Source: Streptomyces sp. CA-210063 (GTDB lineage Bacteria > Actinomycetota > Actinomycetes > Streptomycetales > Streptomycetaceae). Taken from it: a DNA stretch of 64,000 nucleotides. Shown one piece after another: positions 18,016-27,259 of the stretch (position 1 is the first letter of the stretch; each line of letters opens with the position of its first letter). A model generated the notes under the pieces. It was not told the DNA's origin, made no database searches, and was given only the letters and a program-made list of their open reading frames with translations. Both the position numbers and the translations under genes were made by a program. The stretch covers positions 1,798,001-1,862,000 of the forward strand of contig NZ_CP102512.1 in NCBI RefSeq assembly GCF_024612015.1, in the 5' to 3' direction.

Positions 18016-19059
18016 TCAGCCCAGCTGAGCGCCGCCATCGACGGTCCGGTGGCTCTGGGCGCGGCCGAACGGGCCGTAGGGGTAGGGCGTCGGGCTCGGG
18101 TCACTGGCCTTGTCGAGGAGGGCCGTGGCGTCCGCGTCGAGGTGCAGGTCGGCGGCGCCGAGGTTGTCGGTCAGCTGCCTCATGTCACGGGCGCCGATGA
18201 TGACCGAGGTGACACCTGTACGGTCGGCGACCCAGCTGAGCGCCACCTGGGCGGGCGAGGCACCGGTCTCCTTGGCCACCTGGACGACCGCGTCGACCGC
18301 GTCCCAGGTCCGGTCGGCGTTGGCGTAGTTGGCCGAGGTGTACTGGTACAGCGGATTGCCTCCCCCGGCCCGGGTGTCGGGCCCTGGCTGGACGCCGCGC
18401 GCGTACTTGCCCGTCAGGAATCCGCTCGCCAGGGGTGACCAGGGCAGTACGCCGAGGCCGTTGTGCGCCGCCGCCGGCAGAACCTCCCACTCCACCTCGC
18501 GGACGGCCAGGTTGTACTGCTCCTGCAGAGTCACCGGGACCGGCCAGCCGCCCGCGCGGGCGGTGGAGACCGCGAGCTGGAGCTGCCAGCCGGTGAAGTT
18601 CGACAGGCCCGCGTAGCGGATCTTGCCTGCCCGGACGGCGGAGTCGAAGAACGCCAGAGTTTCCTCGATCGGGGTCAGCGGGTCCCAGGCATGCACCTGG
18701 TACAGGTCGACGCTGTCCACGCCCAGTCGGCGAAGGGAACCGTCCAGCGCCCGGGAGAGATGGCGCCGGGACAGGCCGATGTCGTTGACGTCGTCGGTGA
18801 AGGGGAACCGGCCCTTGGTGGCGAGCACCACCCGGTCGGTGACGTCGCTCGGACGGCTCGCCAGCCACCGGCCGATGATCTCCTCGGTTACGCCGCGGTT
18901 GTAGAGGTCGGCGGTGTCCATGAGGTTTCCGCCCGCTTCCAGGAAGGCGTCCATCTGGACGAACGCCTCCTCCTGCGAGGTCTCGTCGCCGAAGGTCATC
19001 GTGCCGAGTGCAAGGTTCGACACGACCGTGCCGGTGTTGCCGAGTCGGCGGTATTCCAT
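18016..19059 (-). CDS. Aldo/keto reductase
   Basis: 347 residues from ATG 19059 (GGGAGAA upstream). (a/b)8 barrel of the AKR superfamily: ALGTMTFGDETS, GGNLMDTADLYNRGVTEE with the catalytic Asp and Tyr, the Lys in VVLATKGRF, and DLYQVHAWDPLTPIEET with the active-site His. The C-terminal nucleotide site is TSVIIGARDMRQL. It reduces aldehydes or ketones with NADPH; the substrate is unknown. It is the first gene after the DHA2 pump on the same strand, separated by 154 bp that hold a 26-bp tandem repeat. Confidence 0.9.
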   Translation of the reverse strand: MEYRRLGNTGTVVSNLALGTMTFGDETSQEEAFVQMDAFLEAGGNLMDTADLYNRGVTEEIIGRWLASRPSDVTDRVVLATKGRFPFTDDVNDIGLSRRHLSRALDGSLRRLGVDSVDLYQVHAWDPLTPIEETLAFFDSAVRAGKIRYAGLSNFTGWQLQLAVSTARAGGWPVPVTLQEQYNLAVREVEWEVLPAAAHNGLGVLPWSPLASGFLTGKYARGVQPGPDTRAGGGNPLYQYTSANYANADRTWDAVDAVVQVAKETGASPAQVALSWVADRTGVTSVIIGARDMRQLTDNLGAADLHLDADATALLDKASDPSPTPYPYGPFGRAQSHRTVDGGAQLG

Positions 19060-19079
19060 CGTGCGTTCTCCCTTGGGGG

Positions 19080-19131
19080 TCGGAGTGCGATGGGGCAAAG
19101 AGGAATCGGAGTGCGATGGGGCAAAGAGGAA
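19080..19131. repeat. Perfect 26-bp tandem direct repeat upstream of the aldo/keto reductase
   Basis: Two identical 26-bp units, 19080-19105 and 19106-19131, each beginning TCGGAGTGCGATGGGG. They end 21 bp before the aldo/keto reductase start on the minus-strand reading. They could be paired regulator sites or a recent slippage duplication. Confidence 0.9.
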
Positions 19132-19213
19132 GGTGACTTCACTGGAGGGCTGGTTCGGGCCCCGGGCACGGGGCCGTCCCGGTGGGGCGGGACGACGCGT
19201 CGCGCCCGGGCCG

Positions 19214-20728
19214 TCAGTGCGCGACGACCGGGATCGCGACCTGCTGCGCGGCCTCGCCGGAGGAGCCGGCCCCGCTGCGGCCGCCGCCGTTGACGAGGAC
19301 GAAGGCGATCAGCGCGGCCAGCGCCATGATGGCGGTGCCCCAGCCGAAGGCCACGGCGTAGCCGTGGACGGCGGCCTGCTCGGCGGCCGCCTCGGGGACG
19401 GAACCGGAGAACGCGCGTGCGGCGAGCCAACTGCTGGTGGCGCTGGCGGCGACGGTGTTCAGCAGCGCGGTACCGATGGAACCGCCGACCTGCTGCGAGA
19501 CGTTGACCATCGCGGAGGCGACACCCGCGTCCTGTGGCCGGACGCGGGAGGTGGCCAGGCTCATGCCGGGCATCGATGCCGTACCCATCCCCAGACCGAG
19601 CAGGATCTCGGAGGGCAGGACGTGGGTGACGAAGGAGCTGTCCACCTCGAGCTGTGTCAGGAGCGCCATGCCGATGGCGGCCAGCAGGAAGCCGGGCCCC
19701 ATCAGGAAGCGGGCCGGGACACGGTTGACCAGGCGGGTGCCGATCTGGGTGGACCCGATGACCAGGCAGACGACCAGGGGCAGGAAGGCGATGCCGCACA
19801 GGACCGGCGAGTAGCCCTTGTTCAGCTGAAGGAAGTAGGTCAGGAAGAGGAACTGACCGAACATGCCGATCATGGCCAGACCGATTGAGAGGTAGGCGCC
19901 GCCGCGGTTGCGATCCGTGATCACGCGAAGCGGCAGGAGGGGTGCCTTGACCCGGGTCTCGACCAGGGCGAACGCGGCGAGCAGCACGACCGCGGCGACG
20001 AACATGCCGATGGTGAGGCCGGAGCCCCAGCCGTCCTGCTCCGCCCGGGCGAAGCCGTAGACAAGGGCGACGAGTCCGACGGTGGCCAGCAGGGTGCCCA
20101 CGACGTCGAGCCGGTCGCGGTTGCGCTGGTCCCTGCGGTCGCTGATGTAGACGGTGGCACCGGCCGCGGCCACGACGGCGAAGACGATGTTGACGTACAT
20201 ACACCAGCGCCAGTTGATGTACTCGGTGAGCACACCGCCCAGGAGCAGGCCGACCGCACCGCCTGCCGCGGCGATGGCGCCGAAGATGCCGAACGCCTTG
20301 GCGCGTTCCTTGGCCTCGGTGAACGCCACGGTGAGCAGGGACAGCGCGGCGGGGGCGAGCAGGGCGCCGAACACGCCCTGGAGGGCGCGGGAGGCGAGGA
20401 GCATGCCGAGGTTGACGGCGGCGCCGCCGAGCGCGGAGGCCAGGGCGAAGCCGACCAGTCCCACCACGAAGGCGCGCTTGCGGCCCCACAGGTCGCCGAT
20501 CCGCCCGCCCAACAGGAGCAGACCGCCGAAGGCGAGGCTGTAGGCGGTGATCACCCACTGCCGGTTGCCGTCGGAGATGTTCAGGTCCGCCTGGGCGTGC
20601 GGCAGCGCGATGTTCACGACCGTCGCGTCCAGCACGACCATCAGCTGGGCTATCGCGATGACCGTCAGCGCCTTCCAGCGCCGGGGATCGGCTGCCGGCG
20701 CACCGGCGGAAGTGTGACGTGCAGACAT
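19214..20728 (-). CDS. DHA2-family (EmrB/QacA-type) drug efflux transporter
   Basis: 504 residues from ATG 20728; the frame is open upstream but lacks coding character and a ribosome-binding site there. Fourteen hydrophobic segments are visible. The first carries the DHA2 motif VVLDATVVNIALP and motif A is GGRIGDLWGRKRAFV. Proton-driven export of hydrophobic compounds is the family role. It is divergent from the MmyB-type regulator at 20959, its likely controller. Confidence 0.9.
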   Translation of the reverse strand: MSARHTSAGAPAADPRRWKALTVIAIAQLMVVLDATVVNIALPHAQADLNISDGNRQWVITAYSLAFGGLLLLGGRIGDLWGRKRAFVVGLVGFALASALGGAAVNLGMLLASRALQGVFGALLAPAALSLLTVAFTEAKERAKAFGIFGAIAAAGGAVGLLLGGVLTEYINWRWCMYVNIVFAVVAAAGATVYISDRRDQRNRDRLDVVGTLLATVGLVALVYGFARAEQDGWGSGLTIGMFVAAVVLLAAFALVETRVKAPLLPLRVITDRNRGGAYLSIGLAMIGMFGQFLFLTYFLQLNKGYSPVLCGIAFLPLVVCLVIGSTQIGTRLVNRVPARFLMGPGFLLAAIGMALLTQLEVDSSFVTHVLPSEILLGLGMGTASMPGMSLATSRVRPQDAGVASAMVNVSQQVGGSIGTALLNTVAASATSSWLAARAFSGSVPEAAAEQAAVHGYAVAFGWGTAIMALAALIAFVLVNGGGRSGAGSSGEAAQQVAIPVVAH

Positions 20729-20958
20729 GAGGAATGGCTCGGTTTCTGTGACGGATGGAACGAAGGGAAGTGCCGGACACCTCAGAGCGGGGACCACACT
20801 GTCGGCCGCGCGGGCAAGGCCCTCTTCCACGCGTCCAGCGTGCGGGCCGGCGGCGAGAGGTGGCAGGCCGGGCTGTGCCCTGGAGCCGCGTTCGGTGCTG
20901 TGGCAGGGCACCCCACACGCCTTCCGCCCAGGTCGCGGCATCCCCACACTTTGAACAC
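20729..20958. promoter_or_regulatory. Divergent promoter region with duplicated block
   Basis: 230 bp between the efflux pump and the MmyB-type regulator. Positions 20861-20914 match the block at 6949-7002 upstream of the paralogous regulator (about 47 of 54 bases). The shared position relative to the two regulator starts suggests autoregulation through a conserved operator. Confidence 0.6.
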
Positions 20959-21876
20959 ATGGATCGTGAGCAGCACAGCGGCGGCACCCGAGGTACGGAG
21001 CTGGGGCGCTTCCTGCGCGCCTGCCGTACCCGCCTGACGCCCGAAGAGGTCGGCTTGGCGGCCGGCGGCGGGCGGCGCCGCACTCCCGGACTGCGCCGGG
21101 AGGAGCTGGCCACGCTCGCCGGCATCAGCATCGACTACTACGCACGGCTGGAGCGCGGCACGGAGACCCGGCCCAGCCCGTCCGTGATCGACTCCCTCGC
21201 CCGCGCGCTCAAACTGGAAGAGGGCGAACGCGATCACCTGCGCGCTCTCGCGGCCCTCGCCGCCCGGTCGGCACCCGAACCCCCATCGGCGCCCAACCGC
21301 ACCGTGCGGCCCGGGGTCAAGCTGCTGCTGGAGAGCCTGCGCCCCTACCCCGCGCACGTGTTCAGCCGCACCGGCGACATGCTGGCGTACAACCCGGGCG
21401 GGCTGCGGTTGCTCCCCGGCATGGACGACTGGCCGGCCAAGCAGCGCAACATCGCCCGCTACGTCTTCCTGCATCCCGCCGCCCAAGGCCTGTTCGACGA
21501 CTGGTCGGGCCAGGTCCGCACCTGTGTCAACGGACTGCGCGCCCTGGCCGGCATGGAGCCGGACGCACCCGACCTGACGCAGCTGGTCGGCGAACTCCTG
21601 CTCAAGAGCCCCGAGTTCGCGCGCATGTGGGAGCGCTACGACGTCAAGGGCCACTCCTATGGCCGCAAGACGTTCCACCATCCCGAGGTCGGCGACCTGG
21701 CCCTGGGCTACCAGACCATGCAACTGCAGGGCACCCCGGGCCAGTGCATGGTCGTGTACTACGCCGAGGCCGGCACACCCGAACACGACGCGCTGACCCT
21801 GCTCGACCTGGCCGCCACCGAGTCCGAGCACGCCCCGAGACTCTCGCCCGACAGCCAGACCATCGAGAAGGCGTGA
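20959..21876 (+). CDS. MmyB-type helix-turn-helix transcriptional regulator (copy 2)
   Basis: 305 residues from ATG 20959 (MDREQHSGG). It is a close paralogue of the regulator at 5997-6896 along its whole length: the same HTH (LRREELATLAGISIDYYARL), the same RNIARYVFLHPAAQGLFDDW region and GRKTFHHPEVGDLALGYQ. There is no evident Shine-Dalgarno, so it may be leaderless or poorly translated. An aldo/keto reductase follows 17 bp later, with its ribosome-binding site next to this stop, so the two form an operon. Confidence 0.87.
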   Translation: MDREQHSGGTRGTELGRFLRACRTRLTPEEVGLAAGGGRRRTPGLRREELATLAGISIDYYARLERGTETRPSPSVIDSLARALKLEEGERDHLRALAALAARSAPEPPSAPNRTVRPGVKLLLESLRPYPAHVFSRTGDMLAYNPGGLRLLPGMDDWPAKQRNIARYVFLHPAAQGLFDDWSGQVRTCVNGLRALAGMEPDAPDLTQLVGELLLKSPEFARMWERYDVKGHSYGRKTFHHPEVGDLALGYQTMQLQGTPGQCMVVYYAEAGTPEHDALTLLDLAATESEHAPRLSPDSQTIEKA

Positions 21877-21892
21877 CGGAGGGAGCCCCCAC

Positions 21893-22871
21893 ATGGACTC
21901 CACCCGCCTGGGCACTTCAGGTCTCAAGGTCAGCCGTGTCGCCCTCGGGTGTATGAGCTTCGGCGCTCCCCGACCACAGACCCCGTGGACGCTCGACGAG
22001 GACGCCGCCCAACCACTGTTCCAGCAGGCGGTCGGACTCGGCATCACGTTCTGGGACACCGCGAACGCTTATGGCGACGGCACATCCGAGGAGATCGTCG
22101 GCCGAGCCGTCGACAAGTACACACGGCGCGACGACATCGTTCTGGCGACCAAGGTTTTCTCACGCATGCACGGCGGGCCGGGCGGTTCCGGCCTGTCCCG
22201 CAAAGCGATCATGGAGCAGATCGACGCCTCGCTGCGGCGCCTGGGCACCGACTACGTCGACCTGTACCAGATCCACCGCTTCGACCCCGAGACACCGGTC
22301 GAGGAGACGATGGAAGCGCTGCACGACGTGGTCAAGGCGGGCAAGGCCCGCTACCTCGGCGCCTCGTCGATGTGGGCGTGGCAGTTCGCCAAGATGCAGC
22401 ATGCCGCAGACGCGGGCGGCTGGACCCGGTTCGTGTCCATGCAGGACCAGTACAGCCTGGTCCACCGTGAGGAGGAGCGGGAGATGTTCGGCCTGCTCGC
22501 CGACCAGGGCGTGGGCAGCATCCCGTGGAGCCCCCTCGCCAAGGGCATGGCCACCAGGCCCTGGCAGCGGCGCGACACCGCGCGCCCGAGCCGACCCGGA
22601 CACCGATCCCTGGGGCCGGCCGCTCTTCCTCGACAGCGACAAGGCCATCGTCGACGCGGTCGAGGCCATCGCGAGAAGCCGCGGCGTGCCCATGGCACAG
22701 GTCGCCCTCGCCTGGGTGCTGAGGAATCCGATCGTCACCGCACCCGTTGTCGGAGCGACCCGACTCGGTCACCTCACCGACGCTGTCATGGCCGTCGGCA
22801 TCGTCCTCACCGATGACGAGATCCGCTCCCTGGAAAAGCCGTACGTCACGCGCATGCCCACGAACTTCTGA
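21893..22871 (+). pseudogene. Aldo/keto reductase broken by a single frameshift
   Basis: The first 220 residues are a normal AKR barrel (GITFWDTANAYGDGTSEEIVG, DIVLATKVFSRMHGG, YVDLYQIHRFDPETPVEE, GSIPWSPLAKG). After about 22555 the frame turns to nonsense, while a neighbouring frame continues correctly as DPWGRPLFLDSDKAIVDA through RSLEKPYVTRMPTNF to a stop at 22871. One base lost (or two gained) between about 22545 and 22590 explains this. Start ATG 21893 has a GGAGGG site. It is either a recent pseudogene or a sequencing error, as nothing else is damaged. Confidence 0.85.
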
Positions 22872-22903
22872 CTGCCCGGAACCCGGCCCCCACACGGACC
22901 CTC

Positions 22904-23833
22904 ATGCCTTCTCATGTCACGCCCAGAAGCGCGCAGCCGCCGTCGCGCCCACCGGTTGGGAGCAGTTCGGAGCCCGGCTTGGACCGGCGCGCCGAACTGC
23001 GGGAGTTCCTCCGATCCCGGCGTGCCCGGCTCAGACCCGAGGACGTGGGGCTGCCGTCATCCGGGCGACGCCGGGTGCCGGGCCTGCGCCGCGAGGAACT
23101 CGCACGGCTGGCGGGGGTGTCCTTCGCCTACTACACCCGTCTGGAACAGGGACACGGCGACACCATGTCACCCGAGGTGCTGGACGCCGTCGCCCGCGCC
23201 CTGCGCCTGAGTGGAGACGAGCACGCCCATCTGTTCCGCCTGGCCCGGCCGGAACTTCACGGGAAACGCCACGCCGTGCCCCAGAAGCAGAGGCTACGGC
23301 CAGGCGTCCAGCAACTGCTGGACGCGCTCGACGGGGTCCCTGCATACGTCTGCGGTCGGCGCCTGGACGTCCTGGGCTGGAACAGGCTCGCCACCACCGT
23401 GTTCGGCGACTGGTCCCGGCTACCGCCCCGGGAGCGCAACCTGTCCCGGCTGGTCTTCCTCTCCCCCGCGGCACGCGACCGTTTCACCGACCCGGAAGCC
23501 AGGATGCTGGACATCGTCAGCGTCCTGCGCGTGAACGCGGGCACACACCCGGAGGACGCGGAACTCGCCGCCCTGATAGGCGAGTTGGCGGAGCAGAGCA
23601 ACGACTTCCGGCGGCTGTGGGCCCGGCACGACGTGCGCCGCAGGGGCCACGGTGTCCAGCGGCTACGGCACCCGGTGGTGGGCGAACTCACCCTCGCCTT
23701 CGAAGCCATGGGGTTGCACGGCGACACAGACCAGACCCTCGTCGTCCATCACGCCGAACCCGGCTCGACGTCCCGGAAAGCCCTGGGGCTGCTCAAGGGT
23801 CTGGCGGCCCCACCCACCGAATCCGCCTCCTGA
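22904..23833 (+). CDS. MmyB-type helix-turn-helix transcriptional regulator (copy 3)
   Basis: 309 residues from ATG 22904. The HTH is LRREELARLAGVSFAYYTRL after a GRRRVPG hinge, followed by the C-terminal domain (RNLSRLVFLSPAARDRF, RLWARHDVRRRGHG, LTLAFEAMGLHGDTDQTLVV). It is more distant from the other two copies and lacks their MxREQHSGG start and shared upstream block. It may control the NTF2-like gene 50 bp downstream. Confidence 0.85.
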   Translation: MPSHVTPRSAQPPSRPPVGSSSEPGLDRRAELREFLRSRRARLRPEDVGLPSSGRRRVPGLRREELARLAGVSFAYYTRLEQGHGDTMSPEVLDAVARALRLSGDEHAHLFRLARPELHGKRHAVPQKQRLRPGVQQLLDALDGVPAYVCGRRLDVLGWNRLATTVFGDWSRLPPRERNLSRLVFLSPAARDRFTDPEARMLDIVSVLRVNAGTHPEDAELAALIGELAEQSNDFRRLWARHDVRRRGHGVQRLRHPVVGELTLAFEAMGLHGDTDQTLVVHHAEPGSTSRKALGLLKGLAAPPTESAS

Positions 23834-23883
23834 CAACAACAGGACACAGATCTCGACCGACCTGCCGAACAACAGGAGCCACC

Positions 23884-24267
23884 ATGCAACCGTCCCCCGA
23901 CCAGACCGCCCACGACGACGTCACCACGGCCTTCCGCGCCTACCTGCAAGCGATGCTCGACGGCGACACCGACACCCTGGACGACCTGCTCGCCGACGGC
24001 TGCACCCTCACCCACGTCACCGGCTACGTGCAGCCCAAGGACGAGTGGCTGTCGCAGATGCGTGCCGGCGAATTCCTCTACCACCGGATCCAGGAGAAGA
24101 GCCTGACTGTCGAGATCGAGGACAGCACAGCCCACGTCTCCGGCCGCTTCATCACCGACGCGACCGTGTACGGCACCCGCGCGAACTGGCGGCTGCTGAT
24201 GACCATGGACTACGCCCGCGAAGGCGACACGTGGTCCGTGGTCCGCTCAGCCGCCACGACCTGGTGA
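23884..24267 (+). CDS. NTF2-like (SnoaL/DUF4440) protein
   Basis: 127 residues from ATG 23884. DDVTTAFRAYLQAMLDGDTDTLDDLLADGC at the start and WRLLMTMDYAREGDTWSVVRSAATTW at the end are the usual helix and last strands of the NTF2-like cone fold. Members act as small enzymes or binding proteins in many pathways; nothing here identifies the substrate. It lies 50 bp after the MmyB-type regulator. Confidence 0.78.
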   Translation: MQPSPDQTAHDDVTTAFRAYLQAMLDGDTDTLDDLLADGCTLTHVTGYVQPKDEWLSQMRAGEFLYHRIQEKSLTVEIEDSTAHVSGRFITDATVYGTRANWRLLMTMDYAREGDTWSVVRSAATTW

Positions 24268-24402
24268 GCATGGGTCCTTGGTTCACCGGTCCGGCGAGCC
24301 GTTCGCCGTCGTGTCGAGCGTGTCGAGTCGGTGGGCTCTCCCCGAACTCGTCGCGCAGCCGCGTGAGTTCCTCCCGGTAGCGGTGTACGTTCCGCGCCTT
24401 GA

Positions 24403-24902
24403 TCAGTCACGGATGACGCTGAGCACGCCCGCGGCGGCCCAGGAGACGTGACCGCCGTAGCCGACGCCGAACAGGCCGAGCACCAGCGGTGAACAACCCC
24501 GCCCTGCCACCGGGAACTCGTCGCCGACCAGCGGCTTGATGATCGTCTCGGTGAAGGCAAGGCCGCGGACGCGGCCCGGGAGACGGGCGGCGCGGTGGAA
24601 GGCAAGCGCGCCGCCCCAGTCGTGGCCGACGAGGACGGCCTCGGCAGGGCCCAGGGCGTCGAACCAGGCGTCGAGGTAGCGGGCGTGGTCATCGAAGGAG
24701 TGGGCGAGGTCAGGCTGTCGGAGTCGCCCGTGCCAATGAGGCCGGGGGCCAGAAGGCGGCGGCCGGGCGCGGCCACACCCGGCAGGACGTTCCGCCCAGG
24801 TGGGAGGAGGTGGGGTTGCCGTGGAGGAAGACGAACGGCAGCCCGTCGGGTCGCCGGACTCGCGGTAGTGAGGGTGGAGTCGAGGACGGGGAGGGTGGGC
24901 AC
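24403..24902 (-). pseudogene. Haloalkane-dehalogenase-type alpha/beta hydrolase, multiple frameshifts
   Basis: Pieces of a haloalkane dehalogenase follow each other in changing frames: MPTLPVLDSTL, then HYRESGDPTG, then NVLPGVAAPGRRLLAPGLIG, then SFDDHARYLDAWFDALG and VLVGHDWGGALAFHRAARLPG with the nucleophile Asp, ending at TETIIKPLVGDEFPVAG. At least three frameshifts are needed. After about 24500 the similarity ends and an unrelated hydrophobic stretch leads to a stop, so the lid and the rest of the core are absent. Not functional. Confidence 0.82.
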
Positions 24903-24935
24903 GGCGGTGTTTCACTTCGCTTTCAGGACGGGGAT

Positions 24936-25340
24936 TCAGAGGTGGAGGCTCAGGACACGGTCGACGGCGATCTCGACGACGACCAGGTCCAGCGGGGCGG
25001 GCGGGGCCGCGCCGTAGCGGACGGTGTAGCGGCGGACCGCCTCGGCCAAGCGCGCGGGGTCGTCGGTGACGGCGGCCCGGCCTTCGAGGGTGACCCAGCG
25101 GAAGCCGTCCGCCTGGCAGAGCGCGACACGGGCCGTCGGGCCGCCCGCCACCACGTTCCGGGCCTTGCGCGCTCCCGCCCGGGTGGTCACCCGGACCAGG
25201 CCGGTGGCCGCGTCGAAGGTGAAGCAGACAGGGGTGACATGCGGGGTGCCGTCGGGGCGGAGGGTGGTGAGGGTGGCCGTGTGAGGGCGGGTGAGGAACG
25301 CCCGTGTGACGGCCGGGAGTTCGACGGTCGCCCGGCTCAC
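24936..25340 (-). CDS. Pyridoxamine 5'-phosphate oxidase-fold (PPOX class) protein
   Basis: 134 residues from GTG 25340. FLTRPHTATLTTLRPDGTPHVTPVCF, ARKARNVVAGGPTARVALCQ and WVTLEGRAAVTDDPA mark the split-barrel flavin/F420-binding family. It lies downstream of the NAD(P)-binding gene and overlaps it by GTGA, so both are co-translated. Actinobacterial members often use F420; which cofactor is used here is not visible. Confidence 0.82.
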   Translation of the reverse strand: MSRATVELPAVTRAFLTRPHTATLTTLRPDGTPHVTPVCFTFDAATGLVRVTTRAGARKARNVVAGGPTARVALCQADGFRWVTLEGRAAVTDDPARLAEAVRRYTVRYGAAPPAPLDLVVVEIAVDRVLSLHL

Positions 25341-26041
25341 TTCTTCTTCACGCCCTCGTTCCAGATCAGCTTGGCGATGTTCGGCTTCACGGCCGTGGTG
25401 ATGACACCCATGGCTGTACGGACGTACCGCCGCTCCTCCAGCTCGCGCAGCATGCTGGCGGCGAGGTCGGCACGGGCGGTGAAGACGCCGTCAGCGCTCG
25501 CCTCGGCGGTGTGATGGTCCGTGACGACGGGGTGCTCGAAGAGGCCCGAGGGCCGGACGAGGGTCCAGTCCAGGTCCGTCTGACGGATCACGGCCTCCAT
25601 GCGGCGCATGTCCTCGTGGAGGGTACGGCCGAGGCGTCGGTTCACCAGCGGGTCGAGCACATGGTTGAAGAAGTGCGCGCCGGTGGGACGCCAGTTCGGG
25701 TCGGCGATGCTGGAGCTGACGGCGAGCAGTCGCTTGATGCCGTGGCGGGCCATGGCCCCGGTGATGGCCGTGGCGCTCGCCGAGTACGTGGTGATGGTCT
25801 CCTTGCTGAAGCGCGCGCCCAATGCGGAGAGGACGGCGTCCGTCCCGGCGATCGCGGCGTCGACGGCCGCCGGGTCGGTGGCGTCGGCGACGGCCGAGGC
25901 GAGGCCGGGCCGCGCGGGGAGGGAGCCGGGGCGGCGGGTCACGGCGACGACCTCGTGGCCGGCGGCGAGGGCCTGGTCGGTGAGGTGGCGGCCGGTCGGT
26001 CCGTTGGCGCCGAAGACTGCGATGCGCATGGTGTCGGTCAT
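25337..26041 (-). CDS. NAD(P)H-binding SDR-like (NmrA/SDR_a5-type) protein
   Basis: 234 residues from ATG 26041. The N-terminal motif FGANGPTGRHLTDQALAAGH, then VVAVTRRPGSL, points to NADP(H). LLAVSSSIAD and DLDWTLVRPSGLFEHP are typical of atypical SDRs in which the YxxxK pair is lost; these act as redox sensors or flavin/biliverdin-type reductases. It is 63 bp from a divergent TetR gene, which probably controls this gene and the overlapping PPOX protein. Confidence 0.83.
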   Translation of the reverse strand: MTDTMRIAVFGANGPTGRHLTDQALAAGHEVVAVTRRPGSLPARPGLASAVADATDPAAVDAAIAGTDAVLSALGARFSKETITTYSASATAITGAMARHGIKRLLAVSSSIADPNWRPTGAHFFNHVLDPLVNRRLGRTLHEDMRRMEAVIRQTDLDWTLVRPSGLFEHPVVTDHHTAEASADGVFTARADLAASMLRELEERRYVRTAMGVITTAVKPNIAKLIWNEGVKKK

Positions 26042-26104
26042 CCCTTCGTGTGGTTCCCGGAACGCCCTTGACTGTGCCGATCACGAAACGCAGGCTCAAC
26101 GCTG

Positions 26105-26761
26105 ATGAATAACGCCGCCCCTGCCCCCGCCCGCACCCGAGGCCGCCCCCGCGGCAACCCGCCGACCCGTGAGTCGATCGTCCCGGCGGCCCGTGCGCTG
26201 TTCCTGGAGCGCGGCTACCGACGTACCACCCTGCGCGCGGTGGCCGGGGCTGCCGGGGTCGACCCGGCGCTCATCGCGTACCACTTCGGCTCGAAGAAGG
26301 GCCTGTTCGCGGAGGTGATGCAGTTCCAGTGCGCCAATGCGCTGGCCGTGGACGACGTCCTCGGCGGCGACCCGGCCACCCTCCCCGACCGCCTGATCGA
26401 CGCGGTGACGGACCTGTGGGAGGACGCCGACTTCCTACAGCTCACCACCCAGGGCGACGAGGCTGCCGAGGTGATCCGTGAATACCTGGAACGCGAGCTG
26501 CTGGCCCGGCTTGTTGAATTTCTCGGCGGCCTGGACGCGACCGCCCGCGCCACGGCCGTGGTGACGATCCTCGGCGGCCTGATCTACACCCGCTACCTCA
26601 ACCCCCTCCCCACCCCCGCCGCCCTCACCCCGTCCGAGACCCGCCACATCCTCACCCCGGCGCTGCGCGCGGCACTGGCCCCGAGGCCGCGCACCGCGGC
26701 CACCACCAGAGCGGGCCGTCGGGACTCGCCGACCTCCGGCGGAGGCGCCGTCCGGCCTTGA
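26105..26761 (+). CDS. TetR/AcrR-family transcriptional regulator
   Basis: 218 residues from ATG 26105. TetR HTH: RRTTLRAVAGAAGVDPALIAYHFGSKKGLF (split over residues 39-68). The C-terminal domain is helical, ending in a Pro/Arg-rich tail. It is divergent from the NAD(P)H-binding/PPOX pair across 63 bp, the standard layout for a local repressor. Confidence 0.87.
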   Translation: MNNAAPAPARTRGRPRGNPPTRESIVPAARALFLERGYRRTTLRAVAGAAGVDPALIAYHFGSKKGLFAEVMQFQCANALAVDDVLGGDPATLPDRLIDAVTDLWEDADFLQLTTQGDEAAEVIREYLERELLARLVEFLGGLDATARATAVVTILGGLIYTRYLNPLPTPAALTPSETRHILTPALRAALAPRPRTAATTRAGRRDSPTSGGGAVRP

Positions 26762-26798
26762 CCCCACCTCAGTAAGTATTTGAACCTTAAACTCGTCG

Positions 26799-27014
26799 GG
26801 CGATCTCATTGGGGACAAAGGCGTTGCCACCCTGGCGCTCGCCGAACTGATCAAGCTGGAGTGCACCCGACCACTGCACGCCGACGCCGCTGCTGACAAT
26901 GCCGGTTCCATCCGCGTCCTGGAGAAGTGTGGCTTTGTCGTCACGGGACGCAGCCGGTGCTTCGCGCAGGCTCGCGGCGAGGAGATCGACCTAGTGCACT
27001 TGACGTTGAGCTGA
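26799..27014 (+). pseudogene. C-terminal remnant of a GNAT acetyltransferase
   Basis: The frame reads GDKGVATLALAELIKLECTR and DNAGSIRVLEKCGFVVTGRS, ending at LVHLTLS and a stop at 27014. This is the acetyl-CoA-binding half of a GNAT enzyme. Upstream an in-frame TAA and unrelated, AT-richer sequence replace the N-terminal half. Confidence 0.75.
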
Positions 27015-27259
27015 GCGCGGCGGCTGCCTGAGGCAGGTGCCTGATCCGCAGTATCAGGCAGGCACGTCGGTCGCCGAGCCGCTGCAGGCACTCGCGCATC
27101 TGGTCGTGGCTGGTCCCGCCCGCGAAGAGGACGAGCCGCCCGTCCGGGTCATCACAATCCGCTGAAGCAGGGTCGCTCTCCGTTGCGTGAACTTTGAACA
27201 GGCGGGCAGCTTGTTCATGGCGGCAGGCTCATGCAGTTGATCGCCGATCAAGGGGGATC
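27015..27259. other. Intergenic stretch with a small hairpin
   Basis: No convincing gene. A perfect 7-bp hairpin, GCCTGAT-(7)-ATCAGGC, lies at 27039-27059. The remainder precedes the hypothetical gene at 27260, whose start has GGGGGA just before it. Confidence 0.4.
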
